Assembly: GCA_015057705.1 (NCBI GenBank)
Contig: SVDU01000009.1
Location: 1 to 64,000 of the forward strand
Direction of reading: 5' to 3'
DNA length: 64,000 nt
Origin: Paenibacillaceae bacterium
GTDB lineage: Bacteria; Bacillota; Clostridia; Lachnospirales; Lachnospiraceae
The position numbers and the translations under genes were made by a program. Positions 16,473 to 25,616 of this stretch are shown here, in pieces. Under the pieces are notes generated by a model. The model searched no databases. It was not told the origin of the DNA and worked only from the letters and a program-made list of their open reading frames with translations. Every line of letters begins with the position of its first letter. The stretch's first letter is position 1.

Positions 16473-16524
16473 GGGTGCCGCTTTCTTAACAATTCAGTTA
16501 TTTGCGGCACCCTCTTTTTATTTT
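16473..16524 (+). terminator. Terminator between convergent genes
   Basis: Perfect 9-bp stem GGGTGCCGC/GCGGCACCC (16473-16481 with 16504-16512), followed by a T-rich tail. Confidence 0.85.
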
Positions 16525-17712
16525 TTATTCAATTGATTGAAACATACGGGCGCTGTTAATGGCCGACTCCAGGAATTCATTGCCAAGGCCTGGCAGTTCG
16601 GGCAGTGAAAAGCTTCCATTTACCGGCTGAAGATTGTATTTGGTCAATCCTTTTGAGGTATCCATACGGTTGCATACATGATGCTCATGTATGGTGAAAT
16701 TGGGAATGGCCGCTTCCATGTGAAGCGCTGCGTTTGTAGCAAGAGGACTGCCTGCTACATGTACCTGAACGGCTACATCATAAATATATGCCAGATCACA
16801 GATTTTTTTCACCTCCGTTATACCTCCACAGTTTCCAATATCAGGCTGAGCCAGCTGAATTAAATTCTTCTCAAAATACGGGGCATACTGCCAGCGGCTG
16901 AATATCCGTTCTCCATTTGCAATGGGAATGGATATATTCTTTGTAATATATTCTGAAGTTTTTATACCTGGAGTATTTGGTTCTTCAAATGCCCATATTC
17001 CATATTGTTCCGCCAGTTTTCCCAACTGAACAGCACTTAATGCATCGGGGTAGGAATGATTTTCCATAATTATATCTACGTCTGGACCAATGGCTTCTCT
17101 GACTGCTTTCATCCGTGCTTCCACCATACGGAGCTTTTTAGGTGTAAGAAGTCCGGTGGTATCCAGAGAAGTCAGCTTTTCCCCCTTTTCATCCCGGTCA
17201 AAGAAATCTATTTTAATTGCATCATAGCCTTCTGCTACTGCCAGACGTGCATTGTTTGCATAATCCTCGGGCGTTACTGCCCAAAGCTGTTCCTCTCCTT
17301 CTTTTCCCCAGCCAAACTGCAGCTGACTGGCATAACAGCGAAGTTTATCTCTCAATTTTCCTCCAAGGAGAACATAGCATGGTACATTGAAATATTTTCC
17401 TTTAATATCCCAAAGTGCTACATCAATGGCTGCAATTCCGGAAAATATTACCGGGCCTCCATTCTGTCCCCAAAATGTACTTTTATACATTTTCTCCCAT
17501 ATTGCTTCCGTATCCAGGGGATTCATTCCAATTACAAGTTCTGCCAGGTCGCATACCATGCCAAAAGCTGCGCTTCCTCCCGTTCCATAAGCCATTCCGG
17601 CCTCTCCATCTCCAAAGATTCCATTATCTGTATAAATGCGGCAGCCGATAGGGCTGTTCATGTGATTATTTGAAGTCTGAAGACGAAATACATCTATTTT
17701 TGTTATTTTCAT
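16525..17712 (-). CDS. Mandelate racemase/muconate lactonizing (enolase superfamily) enzyme, copy 1
   Basis: 395 residues, full length for the superfamily. The capping domain is about 1-120 and the TIM barrel about 130-370. Active-site features: KID on strand 2 (a K-x-D in place of K-x-K), MENHSY on strand 3 giving a metal Glu plus a His, FEEP, ANGERIF, and VHVAGSP with a late His. The E-x-H pattern resembles the acid-sugar dehydratases of the galactonate/mannonate type (D-x-H there), so dehydration of an aldonic acid is the best guess. Last gene of the operon, 16 bp after the permease. Confidence 0.8.
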   Translation of the reverse strand: MKITKIDVFRLQTSNNHMNSPIGCRIYTDNGIFGDGEAGMAYGTGGSAAFGMVCDLAELVIGMNPLDTEAIWEKMYKSTFWGQNGGPVIFSGIAAIDVALWDIKGKYFNVPCYVLLGGKLRDKLRCYASQLQFGWGKEGEEQLWAVTPEDYANNARLAVAEGYDAIKIDFFDRDEKGEKLTSLDTTGLLTPKKLRMVEARMKAVREAIGPDVDIIMENHSYPDALSAVQLGKLAEQYGIWAFEEPNTPGIKTSEYITKNISIPIANGERIFSRWQYAPYFEKNLIQLAQPDIGNCGGITEVKKICDLAYIYDVAVQVHVAGSPLATNAALHMEAAIPNFTIHEHHVCNRMDTSKGLTKYNLQPVNGSFSLPELPGLGNEFLESAINSARMFQSIE

Positions 17713-17728
17713 AATGATATTTTCCTTT

Positions 17729-19078
17729 CTATCCTAATTCAACCATTCCTTCTGTATCCACATGAGTTTTTCCTGATTTGTGACGCAAAATAGCATATGT
17801 AAAACAGATAATCAGAGCCATAATGTTAAAGACAGCAAGGGGCGGCGTTAAAGATCTCATGGAGTTCCATCCAATTACTGCCTGAACGATAAATGCAACA
17901 GAGAGTATGGAGTAATACAAAGGATCACTCATATGCATACTTGCTTTTCTCCATTTAACCGGCATCAGTTTTGGGACCTTGGTCAAAGAGTAAAATAACA
18001 GGAAATTATAAACAGAAGTAATCAGCATCATGTTATTGACAATGGTCTTTACTGAAAAACCTAACAATACCGGAATCAACCCTACAACCAGCTGAATGGT
18101 CAAAACTACATATGCTCCGCCTTTCTGGTTTACTGCCCCCAGTTTTTCCGGAAACCATCCATCCTTTGAGGCCTTTAAAAAAGGACCGCAAATTGCACCA
18201 TAGCTGGAATTCATAGTCGTTAAAAGTGCCATGATTGGACCGCCAAACATAAATACATAAAACAACACTCCCGGAAGAACCCTGCCTGCAACCAGAGTAA
18301 GCGGCTGACCTTGTACAGTCTCAAGGGGAAGTACTACGGAATCAATCAGTGCAGCCCCACTGTATACAACAAGCAGCACGGGAACAACAGCCAACATGGA
18401 TAAAGGCATATTCCGTGTCGCATTCCTTGTCTGGGCACCGTAATTTACGTTATATTTATACCCCTGACAGGAGTAAACCAACAGCATAACCGCTGCCCAG
18501 AAGCCTTTGCTTCCTCCTTTGAAAAACTCACTGCTGCCAAAATCAAAGGCTGGTGTAAAATTTGCTTTTCCAGCACCTGCAAAAATAAACATAAGGAGAG
18601 ACACTACCAGAATTGCACTCATTATCTTTTGTGCTCTCGCCATGTTGGCGACTCCAAGCATATTAATGAAATAAAAGAATATAAGGAAAAAGATTCCCAC
18701 AATCATTCCGTTTGCTTTTGGAAACATAGAATTTACATACCAGCCAAGAGCAGTGGCAAAAAGCGACATTCCAAGGGTCTGTAAGGAAAATCCCACAATA
18801 TACATTCCGCCAGCCTTCTGCCCCCCAAGCATCGTGATGATGGAATAATCTCCTCCGGAATATTTTGTAACAGATGAAAAAATAATAATCGGCAGATTTG
18901 TAATTGCCCCAAGGCATACCGCTACAAAATAAGCCAGCCATGCCGAATAACCAGTAAGGCCTATGGCTGGACCAATAAGTGTAATTACACCTGCACCGAT
19001 TACCTGACCAATTCCAAGCGCCCATAATTCTGTAAACCCAAGAACACCCTCATCTTTCTTAGCTATATCTCTGCCCAT
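17729..19078 (-). CDS. APC-superfamily permease in the dehydratase operon
   Basis: 449 residues, about 12 predicted membrane helices, with the TM1 motif GIGQVIGAGVITLIGPAIG typical of APC amino-acid/polyamine/organocation carriers. It has no binding-protein partner. Lying between two enolase-superfamily enzymes, it most likely imports their substrate. Sugar acids usually enter by MFS, TRAP or ABC systems, so an APC carrier suggests an unusual substrate, perhaps an amino-acid- or amide-bearing acid (inference). Confidence 0.8.
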   Translation of the reverse strand: MGRDIAKKDEGVLGFTELWALGIGQVIGAGVITLIGPAIGLTGYSAWLAYFVAVCLGAITNLPIIIFSSVTKYSGGDYSIITMLGGQKAGGMYIVGFSLQTLGMSLFATALGWYVNSMFPKANGMIVGIFFLIFFYFINMLGVANMARAQKIMSAILVVSLLMFIFAGAGKANFTPAFDFGSSEFFKGGSKGFWAAVMLLVYSCQGYKYNVNYGAQTRNATRNMPLSMLAVVPVLLVVYSGAALIDSVVLPLETVQGQPLTLVAGRVLPGVLFYVFMFGGPIMALLTTMNSSYGAICGPFLKASKDGWFPEKLGAVNQKGGAYVVLTIQLVVGLIPVLLGFSVKTIVNNMMLITSVYNFLLFYSLTKVPKLMPVKWRKASMHMSDPLYYSILSVAFIVQAVIGWNSMRSLTPPLAVFNIMALIICFTYAILRHKSGKTHVDTEGMVELG

Positions 19079-19105
19079 AATAGAAACCTCCTCAAAAATA
19101 AATAA

Positions 19106-20302
19106 TTACATGGACCAGAATAACTTATCTCCTATTATTGAAACCTTTTCCCCATTAATAACAAAATCCGATAGTTCATTGCCAAGGCCAGGAAGATCCG
19201 GAACCTTAAATTTACCGTTTACCGGCTGATAATCGTATTTGCATAACATTTTATTAAAATCGCAGAGATTCACAATATGGTGCTCATGAATTACAAAATT
19301 GGGAATTACACATTCGATCTGAAGTGCAGCCGCCGTGCTGATGGGACTGCCGCAGGCATGAATCTGGACAGCTACATCGTAGGTATAAGCCATATCCGCA
19401 ATTTTCTTTACTTCCGTAATTCCCCCGCACGTTCCAAGATCCGGCTGAATCACCTGTAAGGAGGCATTTTCAAAGTATTTTGCATACTGCCATCTTGTAT
19501 AGATCCTCTCCCCACTGGCAATCGGGAAATTTAAGCTGCTTGATATGTATTTGGCTGTAACAGGATCGGGAGTATTGGGCTCTTCGTAATAAAATATATT
19601 GTACTTTTCAATCGCTCTTCCAAGCTGAACGGCTGACTGCGCATCCAGGAAGGAATGATTTTCAATAATCAGATCCACATTGGAACCTATTGCATTACGA
19701 ACGGCTTCCACACGTCCTGTAATGGTATTAAGCCGTTCCGGCGTAAGAAGTGTGGTGCGCTCTATATCGTTGAAGTTTGTGCCATCTTCTTTGTAAGTAA
19801 AAAAATCGATTTTAATACAGTCATATCCTTCAGCGACTGCTTTTTGGGCGTACTTAACATAATCCTCTGTTGTATAAGCAGCGTTCATGGAAGGCTGCCA
19901 ACCAAACTGCAGCTGGCTTGCATACGTTCTTAAATCATCCTGCCGTTTACCTCCCAGGAGCTTATAAACCGGCACATTAAAGAATTTCCCCCGTATATCC
20001 CATAAGGCTATATCGATGGCACTCACTCCAGCGGTAAAGACACCCCCGCCGTTTTGTCCCCAGAAGGTCTGCTTATAAAGCTTATTCCAGATCACCTCAT
20101 TATCTAGCGGATCCATGCCTATGATCAGTCTGGATAGATCCTGTACCATACCAAAAGCGCCGGTAGAGCCGATCCCGTACGCCATGGCAGCTTCCCCATC
20201 TCCGTAAATCCCTTCATCCGTATAGATCCTGCATAGTACTGGCTTCCAGTTCGGGTTATCCGGAATGTTAACCTGAAATACGTCAACGTTTGTAATTTTC
20301 AT
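19106..20302 (-). CDS. Mandelate racemase/muconate lactonizing (enolase superfamily) enzyme, copy 2
   Basis: 398 residues, a paralogue of 16525-17712 with the same active-site set: KIDFF, IIENHSF, YEEP, GERIY, PDLGTCGGITE and QIHACGSP. The two differ in the loop after KIDFF and at the C-terminus, so they may handle epimeric substrates or successive steps. First gene of the operon, directly behind the promoter at 20346-20374. The ribosome site is AAGGAGG. Reaction inferred from the superfamily only. Confidence 0.8.
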   Translation of the reverse strand: MKITNVDVFQVNIPDNPNWKPVLCRIYTDEGIYGDGEAAMAYGIGSTGAFGMVQDLSRLIIGMDPLDNEVIWNKLYKQTFWGQNGGGVFTAGVSAIDIALWDIRGKFFNVPVYKLLGGKRQDDLRTYASQLQFGWQPSMNAAYTTEDYVKYAQKAVAEGYDCIKIDFFTYKEDGTNFNDIERTTLLTPERLNTITGRVEAVRNAIGSNVDLIIENHSFLDAQSAVQLGRAIEKYNIFYYEEPNTPDPVTAKYISSSLNFPIASGERIYTRWQYAKYFENASLQVIQPDLGTCGGITEVKKIADMAYTYDVAVQIHACGSPISTAAALQIECVIPNFVIHEHHIVNLCDFNKMLCKYDYQPVNGKFKVPDLPGLGNELSDFVINGEKVSIIGDKLFWSM

Positions 20303-20345
20303 CTAAAATCCTCCTTGTTTGTTTGTTCACTTGTTCGCTAGGTTA

Positions 20346-20374
20346 ATCGTACATCAATTTATAATCACTGTCAA
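20346..20374 (-). promoter_or_regulatory. Promoter of the dehydratase-permease operon
   Basis: Minus-strand TTGACA (20369-20374), 17 bp, TACGAT (20346-20351). Just downstream, 20310-20340 reads GCGAACAAGTGAACAAACAAAC on the minus strand, with a GAACAA direct repeat that could be the operator for the divergent GntR-type regulator. Confidence 0.6.
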
Positions 20375-20546
20375 TATTTTGTTTACTTTTTATGTTTTTA
20401 CTAAATATAAGGATTATCTATTGTGTGTTTTTTACAATATTTTAATATTTTGTTTTTTTAACAGAGGGACAAAACTAAAAAAGAATTGCAATATATATTT
20501 TTTTATGTCAAAATAAGTACAACTTTGAAAAAGCGAGTGATAAAAA

Positions 20547-21293
20547 ATGAATGATAAAAAATCAATGAAAATAACACACATATCAGCTGTTGAGCAGGTA
20601 TGTGATAGTCTGAAACAATCCATTCTTGCAGAAGAATGGCAGGTTGGCGAAAAGCTTCCGTCTGAAAGCAGCTTAGCAGAACTCTATGGAGTGAACCGCC
20701 TCACAGTGCGTATGGCGCTTCAGAAACTGAATACTTTAGGGGTTGTGGAGACGAAAGTGGGGGAAGGTACTTATGTAAAGAAATTTTCTCTTGGAGATAT
20801 TTTTTATGACATTTCAGACTTTTTTTCTTCAAAAAAACCATTTGATGAAATATATTCCCTTCGTATGCTGATTGAAGTGGATTGCTGCAGGCTGGCCATG
20901 ATTCATGCTACTGATCATGATCTGGAGAATTTAAAAAGGCAGCTGGACAGATATCTGGCTGCGAAAAAAGAGTGCCAGGAAAAAGGGACAGATGAATCCA
21001 TGCAGACACTGGTAGAAGAAGATCTTGTTTTCCATTATCATGTTTTTCGAATCAGCCATAATTCTGTTTATGCAGATTTATTTTTGTTAATTAAAAATAT
21101 AATCCGTCAATATCTGCTGGAGATTATTCCCAGGAAAAATAATCTGTGGCTGGAAAAAAAATACAATGAGGAGCCTGACAGTCATATAATTATCTATAAC
21201 GCACTGCTGGAAAAAGATCTGGATGCATGCAAGCAGGCTTATGACGATGCACTCTGCCTCGATCTAATGATGGATAACGAAAAAGATTTTTAA
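20547..21293 (+). CDS. GntR/FadR-family transcriptional regulator
   Basis: 248 residues. The N-terminal winged helix (about 12-75) has the GntR signature KLPSESSLAELYGVNRLTVRMALQKL. The C-terminal FCD-type all-helical ligand domain spans about 95-235, with EVDCCRLA and HYHVFRISHNSV carrying candidate metal ligands. Divergently transcribed from the dehydratase-permease operon, so it very likely controls that operon in response to the acid substrate. The upstream ribosome site is weak (GCGAGTG). Confidence 0.85.
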   Translation: MNDKKSMKITHISAVEQVCDSLKQSILAEEWQVGEKLPSESSLAELYGVNRLTVRMALQKLNTLGVVETKVGEGTYVKKFSLGDIFYDISDFFSSKKPFDEIYSLRMLIEVDCCRLAMIHATDHDLENLKRQLDRYLAAKKECQEKGTDESMQTLVEEDLVFHYHVFRISHNSVYADLFLLIKNIIRQYLLEIIPRKNNLWLEKKYNEEPDSHIIIYNALLEKDLDACKQAYDDALCLDLMMDNEKDF

Positions 21294-21394
21294 AGTCTAA
21301 GAATTGCCCCTTATTTTTCTTTGTGATTTATTATTTCGAATAACTTTTGTAATAACTGAAATAATAAAACAAAAAGCTAAAAGCGAGGCATCCT

Positions 21395-22822
21395 ATGAAA
21401 CAGAAAACAAATGGTCTGACTGCAGGCCACTTAACAATGATGGCTTTGGGAACTGTGATTGGCGGTTCCTTTTTCCTCGGGTCTTCCGTTGCCATAAAGG
21501 CCGCTGGTCCCGGGATCATACTTTCTTACCTGATCTGCGGAGTCATGGTCTATTTCATCCTGTTTGCACTTTCAGAAATGACGGTATCCAATCCTGCCTC
21601 CAGCTCCTTCCGGACATTTGCGGCAGAATATTTAGGTAAAGGTGCCGGATTTGTAGTGGGCTGGGTTTACTGGACCGGTATGGTAATCTCTATGTCAAGT
21701 GAAGCGACAGCAGTTTCCCTGCTGTTTAGAACCTGGTTTCCCACTGTCTCTATACCTGTTTTGGGAACAATTCTGATTTTAGGAGTGACCCTTATTAATC
21801 TTCTGGGAGCCAGCCAGCTCAGCAGTCTGGAAAGTCTTCTTGCTGGAGTAAAAGTTGTTGCCATCCTGGGATTTATTCTTTTTGGTGTTCTCTTTGTGTT
21901 TGGACTGGTTCCTGGTTATAAACCGCTGGGGTTCCAGGTCTTAAGGTCAGAACCATTTCTGCCCGGCGGTATTAAAAGTCTGGCAGGCAGCATGCTGATT
22001 GTCCTGTTCACCTATGCAGGATTCGAAATTATAGGACTTGCTGCCAGTGAAACAAAGGATAAGGAAAAAAACGTCCCCCGGGCAATTCATATGACTGTAG
22101 GCTGGCTGGTTACACTTTATATTCTCTGTATTTCCATGCTTCTGCTTCTGGTTCCTACCTCATCTCTAAGTGAAGAGGTAAGTCCCATGGTTACGGCATT
22201 AAACAGTTTCCGGATGTCATGGGCGGGTACAGCCATGACAATCATCTTAATCAGTGCCATATTATCCACAATGGTAGCCGCCATGTTTGGAATCGGAAGA
22301 ATGCTCCGCTCTCTGGTAGAGGATGGCCTGGGACCCGCTTTTCTAAGAGACAGAACCGACGTTCCCTATCGCGGCATCCTTTTTTCCGGTTGTTCCATGC
22401 TGTTGTTTCTTTATATTGGTCTCATTTTTCCTGAAGTTTATTTGTTTTTAATCAGTTCCGGAGGATTTGCACTTCTTTTCACTTATATTATGCTTATGGC
22501 AACTCATATCCGTTTCCGGAAAAAGAACGGAAAACCGGAAGGAAACTGCAGACTGTGCGGTTTCCCATACAGTTCCTTATTTACCCTGGCAGGTTTAGTG
22601 ATCGCTATGTTCAGCATGCCATTTATAAAAGGACAGACTCTGGGATTTCTTGCTGGTCTGGCTTTGGTTGCATTTTTCACAGCCTGCTATCCATTTGTGC
22701 GTGCCTCGGTAAAGCGTAAGGCTCCCACTTCAAAACGTGTACAGGAAGAAACTGCAAAACGACGCCGTTTATTAACAGAATTTTCGGAAGAAATTCATCA
22801 TTCGGATATTCCGAAGAAATAA
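21395..22822 (+). CDS. APC-family amino-acid permease
   Basis: 475 residues with about 12 membrane helices. TM1 region MALGTVIGGSFFLGSSVAIKAAGPG and the conserved FTYAGFEIIGLAASET segment in TM6 identify the amino-acid permease branch of the APC superfamily. The C-terminal cytoplasmic tail is basic (KRKAPTSKR). About 100 bp after the GntR gene, same strand, so it may be co-transcribed with it. Substrate not predictable. Confidence 0.85.
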   Translation: MKQKTNGLTAGHLTMMALGTVIGGSFFLGSSVAIKAAGPGIILSYLICGVMVYFILFALSEMTVSNPASSSFRTFAAEYLGKGAGFVVGWVYWTGMVISMSSEATAVSLLFRTWFPTVSIPVLGTILILGVTLINLLGASQLSSLESLLAGVKVVAILGFILFGVLFVFGLVPGYKPLGFQVLRSEPFLPGGIKSLAGSMLIVLFTYAGFEIIGLAASETKDKEKNVPRAIHMTVGWLVTLYILCISMLLLLVPTSSLSEEVSPMVTALNSFRMSWAGTAMTIILISAILSTMVAAMFGIGRMLRSLVEDGLGPAFLRDRTDVPYRGILFSGCSMLLFLYIGLIFPEVYLFLISSGGFALLFTYIMLMATHIRFRKKNGKPEGNCRLCGFPYSSLFTLAGLVIAMFSMPFIKGQTLGFLAGLALVAFFTACYPFVRASVKRKAPTSKRVQEETAKRRRLLTEFSEEIHHSDIPKK

Positions 22823-22838
22823 ATGGAATGGATATAAG

Positions 22839-22892
22839 AAAAGAGTCATAAACCGGTTAAATACAGTCCGGTCTATGACTCTTTTCATTTTA
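22839..22892 (+). terminator. Bidirectional terminator between permease and folD
   Basis: Long stem AAAAGAGTCATA-AACCGG pairing with CCGGTC-TATGACTCTTTT (22839-22856 with 22868-22885). Confidence 0.85.
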
Positions 22893-22902
22893 TCTGATTT
22901 AT

Positions 22903-23754
22903 TTATGTCCTGCTGCCTCTGCATTTCCCTGCTGCCATTACCAGATGTTTTGCAAGAACCGCTGTCGTCACGGCTCCCACACCTCCCGGCACTGGGGTTG
23001 CCATAGAGGCAATGCCATTTAATGATTCAAAATCCACATCTCCGCAAAGATTTCCATCGTTATCCACATTAATTCCTACGTCAATCACAACCGCATCTGC
23101 ACCAACATAAGAGGAATTTATCATCTTTGCCTGTCCGGCGGCGGCAATTAATATTTCTGCATTCTGACAAGTTTTTTCAATTTCCTTTGTCCGTGTATGA
23201 CAGATGGTAACCGTTGCATTCTCCTTTAGTAAAAGCATGGAGAGAGGTCGGCCTACTACCATGCTTCTTCCAACCACAGTTACCCGCTTTCCAGACAGAG
23301 AAATGTCATTGGCCTTTAACACCTCAATAACCGCTTCTGCTGTACAGGGTGCAAAACCCTCATTTTCTCCTGCAAAAACCTGGGCTATATTCTCAGGCGA
23401 AATTCCATCCAGGTCTTTTTGAGGGTCAATCATACGCTCGATGTCCCGTTCATTAATCTGTTTAGGCAGTGGACGCAGGAGGAGAATCCCGTTAATGTCC
23501 GGGTTCTCGTTAACCTTTTTAAATTCCGCCTGGAAATCTTCATTTGATATATCCGCCGGATATGAGAAGCTTTCTGCCTGCAAACCAAAGTTTTCCATTT
23601 TCTTTAATGCACCACGCTCATATGACATGTCATCGGGCCGTTCTCCTACCCTGACAATCGCCAGTTTCGGAACTGCTCCCTCAAGTTCACGTAAAAGTTC
23701 AGTTACCTCTTCTTTGATTTTAGCAGACACCGCTGCTCCTTTTAATGTTATCAC
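22903..23754 (-). CDS. folD: Bifunctional methylene-THF dehydrogenase/cyclohydrolase FolD
   Basis: 283 residues. It converts 5,10-methylene-THF to methenyl-THF and then 10-formyl-THF in the cytoplasm. Motifs present: SYERGALKKMENFGL (the family K of the YxxxK pair is at KK), GILLLRPLPKQI (QLPLP-like), the GKRVTVVGRSMVVGRPL nucleotide-binding loop and the C-terminal TPVPGGVGAVTTA. The start is GTG with AAAGGAG upstream. It follows fchA by 21 bp, a common clostridial one-carbon pair. Confidence 0.95.
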   Translation of the reverse strand: MITLKGAAVSAKIKEEVTELLRELEGAVPKLAIVRVGERPDDMSYERGALKKMENFGLQAESFSYPADISNEDFQAEFKKVNENPDINGILLLRPLPKQINERDIERMIDPQKDLDGISPENIAQVFAGENEGFAPCTAEAVIEVLKANDISLSGKRVTVVGRSMVVGRPLSMLLLKENATVTICHTRTKEIEKTCQNAEILIAAAGQAKMINSSYVGADAVVIDVGINVDNDGNLCGDVDFESLNGIASMATPVPGGVGAVTTAVLAKHLVMAAGKCRGSRT

Positions 23755-23775
23755 GATACCGAAACTCCTTTATCT

Positions 23776-24402
23776 TTACTTTAACGCAGCTTCCACGTTT
23801 TCATAGATCTCATCAGATAGCTTCCTGCCTGTTTCGGCAAGTACACTGGCTTCCTGATCCAGCTGCCTGGCTGTTTCTCTCTGTTTCATAAATTTAGTAT
23901 TGATGGAAACATTCATCTTTGCGCCTAAAAGTGCTGTCCGTAAAAATGACACACCCACACCCACATCACTGACAGCCAGCCTGCTGCCCTTGCGTGCCAG
24001 AATATCCATAATTTTAATTGCCTCTACCGCCTGCTCCATTACATTTTTGGGAACCAGGCTGGCCGCCAGGAGGTGGGTTTCCAATACTTCCTCCTTATGC
24101 TTTTTTTCCTCTTCCGTTCCGGAAGGGAGGCCATAGGCTGCCGCAAGAGGTGCAAATACTCTGGCATCTTCATCAGCCAGTCTTAAAAATTCGGTTCTTA
24201 TTTCCTCCAGCCTCACAAGAAGAAGCTGCATCTCCTCTTCCACATCTGCATACTTCTTTTTTCCCAGAGTCAGGTTAATTACCATTTCCCCTAATGCCAC
24301 GCCCTGGGCACCACCAAGGGCTGCCGCACCTCCGCCTCCTGGTGTTGGTTTTTTTGAGGACAGTTCTTCCAGAAACGTGGAAACTGTAAGATCCTTTATC
24401 AT
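23776..24402 (-). CDS. fchA: Methenyl-THF cyclohydrolase/cyclodeaminase FchA
   Basis: 208 residues, all helical, with the family opening KKPTPGGGGAAALGGAQG and DVGVGVSFLRTALLGAKMNVSIN. This family contains formimidoyl-THF cyclodeaminase and FchA-type cyclohydrolase. In an operon directly ahead of folD it most likely feeds purine-derived formimino or formyl-THF units into the same pathway. Confidence 0.88.
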   Translation of the reverse strand: MIKDLTVSTFLEELSSKKPTPGGGGAAALGGAQGVALGEMVINLTLGKKKYADVEEEMQLLLVRLEEIRTEFLRLADEDARVFAPLAAAYGLPSGTEEEKKHKEEVLETHLLAASLVPKNVMEQAVEAIKIMDILARKGSRLAVSDVGVGVSFLRTALLGAKMNVSINTKFMKQRETARQLDQEASVLAETGRKLSDEIYENVEAALK

Positions 24403-24510
24403 GATATGTTCCTCTCTTTCCGGCTTTATTTTTTACCATTATATCGGCCTTTTAAAAAAAGTACAAGGTGATTTATCACTTTTTTCTCCTGTTTTCGACA
24501 GAGCTTTACG

Positions 24511-25419
24511 TTAAAGAAACTTTATAGATAGTTCATCAAGCTCAGAGCGAAGTCTGAAATCGGCACATTTTGAAGCAATGGGGGAAAACAGTCGTAAGGT
24601 ATCTTCTGCACGGGTTTTCCATGTTGCCGGATCCACAAATTCAATTGTTCTCATGTTATGAAGACGGTCTGAAAGTGCTACTAAAGCTCCCCGATCATCA
24701 GAACTTTCATGAGTACGCTCAAATTCTTCGTAAGATAATAAAATCTCACCGATTGCAGAACCTGCCTCCTGAACGATTTTCTCCTTATATTCTTTCCTCC
24801 ACACGTCATGGAGAAGTCCGGCACTGACAGTATTTTCATCGGTACCCATATCCGCCAGAATGATTGCAACATTTAACGGATGGGTAATATATTCCTCCCC
24901 GGATTTTCTTTTCTCTCCTTGATGTAATGTCTTCGCCAATTCATAGATTCTATTTAATTTTTCGTTGTCATACTCTGTTTTGTTATCTTTTAATGTATGG
25001 CAAAGAATCTGCCATAACTCCTCGGGTTCTTTATATGCCTGTGTTGTTTTTAAATATGTTTCCATTATTTGTCTGTCTCCTTTCACAGAGGCATCACGAA
25101 CGTAGAAGGCTCGCAGCAAAACAGGGGAATATCCAAATACAGAGGTAAAGGATTTGGTAAATCCACTATGGGTTTCCCAGCCGTAGTCCAAAGCTGCCTC
25201 AAGAATCCGCCTCCCATTCGCAATCTCCTTTGCAGCTGTTAAAAGCTTTCTCTGCTTTACATATTCCATGGGAGAAGTCCCAAATTTTTGTTTGAAACTT
25301 CTGGTAAAATAGCCGGGGGAATAGCCCGCCCAGGCAGACAGCCGCAGGATGGTCAGCTCTTCTTTTATATGCTGGTCAATGAGAACGGCAACCATGGATA
25401 TTCTGTCATTAACTTCCAC
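24511..25419 (-). CDS. AraC-type HTH fused to a RelA/SpoT-type HD domain
   Basis: 302 residues from GTG 25419, preferred because AGGAGG lies 9-10 bp upstream; an in-frame ATG at 25536 would add 39 basic residues overlapping the divergent promoter region. The N-terminal double helix-turn-helix of the AraC family (about 8-105) includes SPGYFTRSFKQKFGTSPMEYV. The C-terminal HD domain (about 160-300) resembles alarmone hydrolases: EEYITHPLNVAIILADMG, AGLLHDV and ALSDRLHNMRTIEF. The ED residues that normally follow HD in SpoT-type enzymes (HDxxED) are replaced (HDVWRKE), so catalysis may be lost and the domain may act as a sensor. Confidence 0.8.
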   Translation of the reverse strand: MEVNDRISMVAVLIDQHIKEELTILRLSAWAGYSPGYFTRSFKQKFGTSPMEYVKQRKLLTAAKEIANGRRILEAALDYGWETHSGFTKSFTSVFGYSPVLLRAFYVRDASVKGDRQIMETYLKTTQAYKEPEELWQILCHTLKDNKTEYDNEKLNRIYELAKTLHQGEKRKSGEEYITHPLNVAIILADMGTDENTVSAGLLHDVWRKEYKEKIVQEAGSAIGEILLSYEEFERTHESSDDRGALVALSDRLHNMRTIEFVDPATWKTRAEDTLRLFSPIASKCADFRLRSELDELSIKFL

Positions 25420-25529
25420 TTTCGTCTGCCTCCTTTCTTTTTTTCCACGTGGTAGATTCATTATAACGGAAAAAGGTGAAACCTGCTGTTCCAAAAATGA
25501 TCTTTTTCTTATCTGCATTTTAATACCAC

Positions 25530-25558
25530 TTGACATGTGAATATATCACCTATATAAT
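25530..25558 (+). promoter_or_regulatory. Consensus sigma-A promoter of the TetR-hydrolase operon
   Basis: TTGACA (25530-25535), exactly 17 bp, TATAAT (25553-25558): perfect consensus, upstream of the TetR gene at 25617. Confidence 0.85.
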
Positions 25559-25573
25559 GTGAATCAATTCACA
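25558..25573. promoter_or_regulatory. Palindromic operator, probable TetR autoregulatory site
   Basis: TGTGAAT-CA-ATTCACA is a perfect inverted repeat beginning at the last base of the -10 box, so a bound repressor would block the start site. A related half-site TGTGAATATATCAC lies in the promoter spacer (25536-25549). Confidence 0.7.
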
Positions 25574-25616
25574 CTAACATTTAACACTCGCTTTTCACAT
25601 AAAGGAGGAGTATCCT

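Noticed and set aside
17056-17673. 205-codon plus-strand ORF
   Set aside because: Antisense shadow of the enolase-superfamily gene, which has full active-site motifs.
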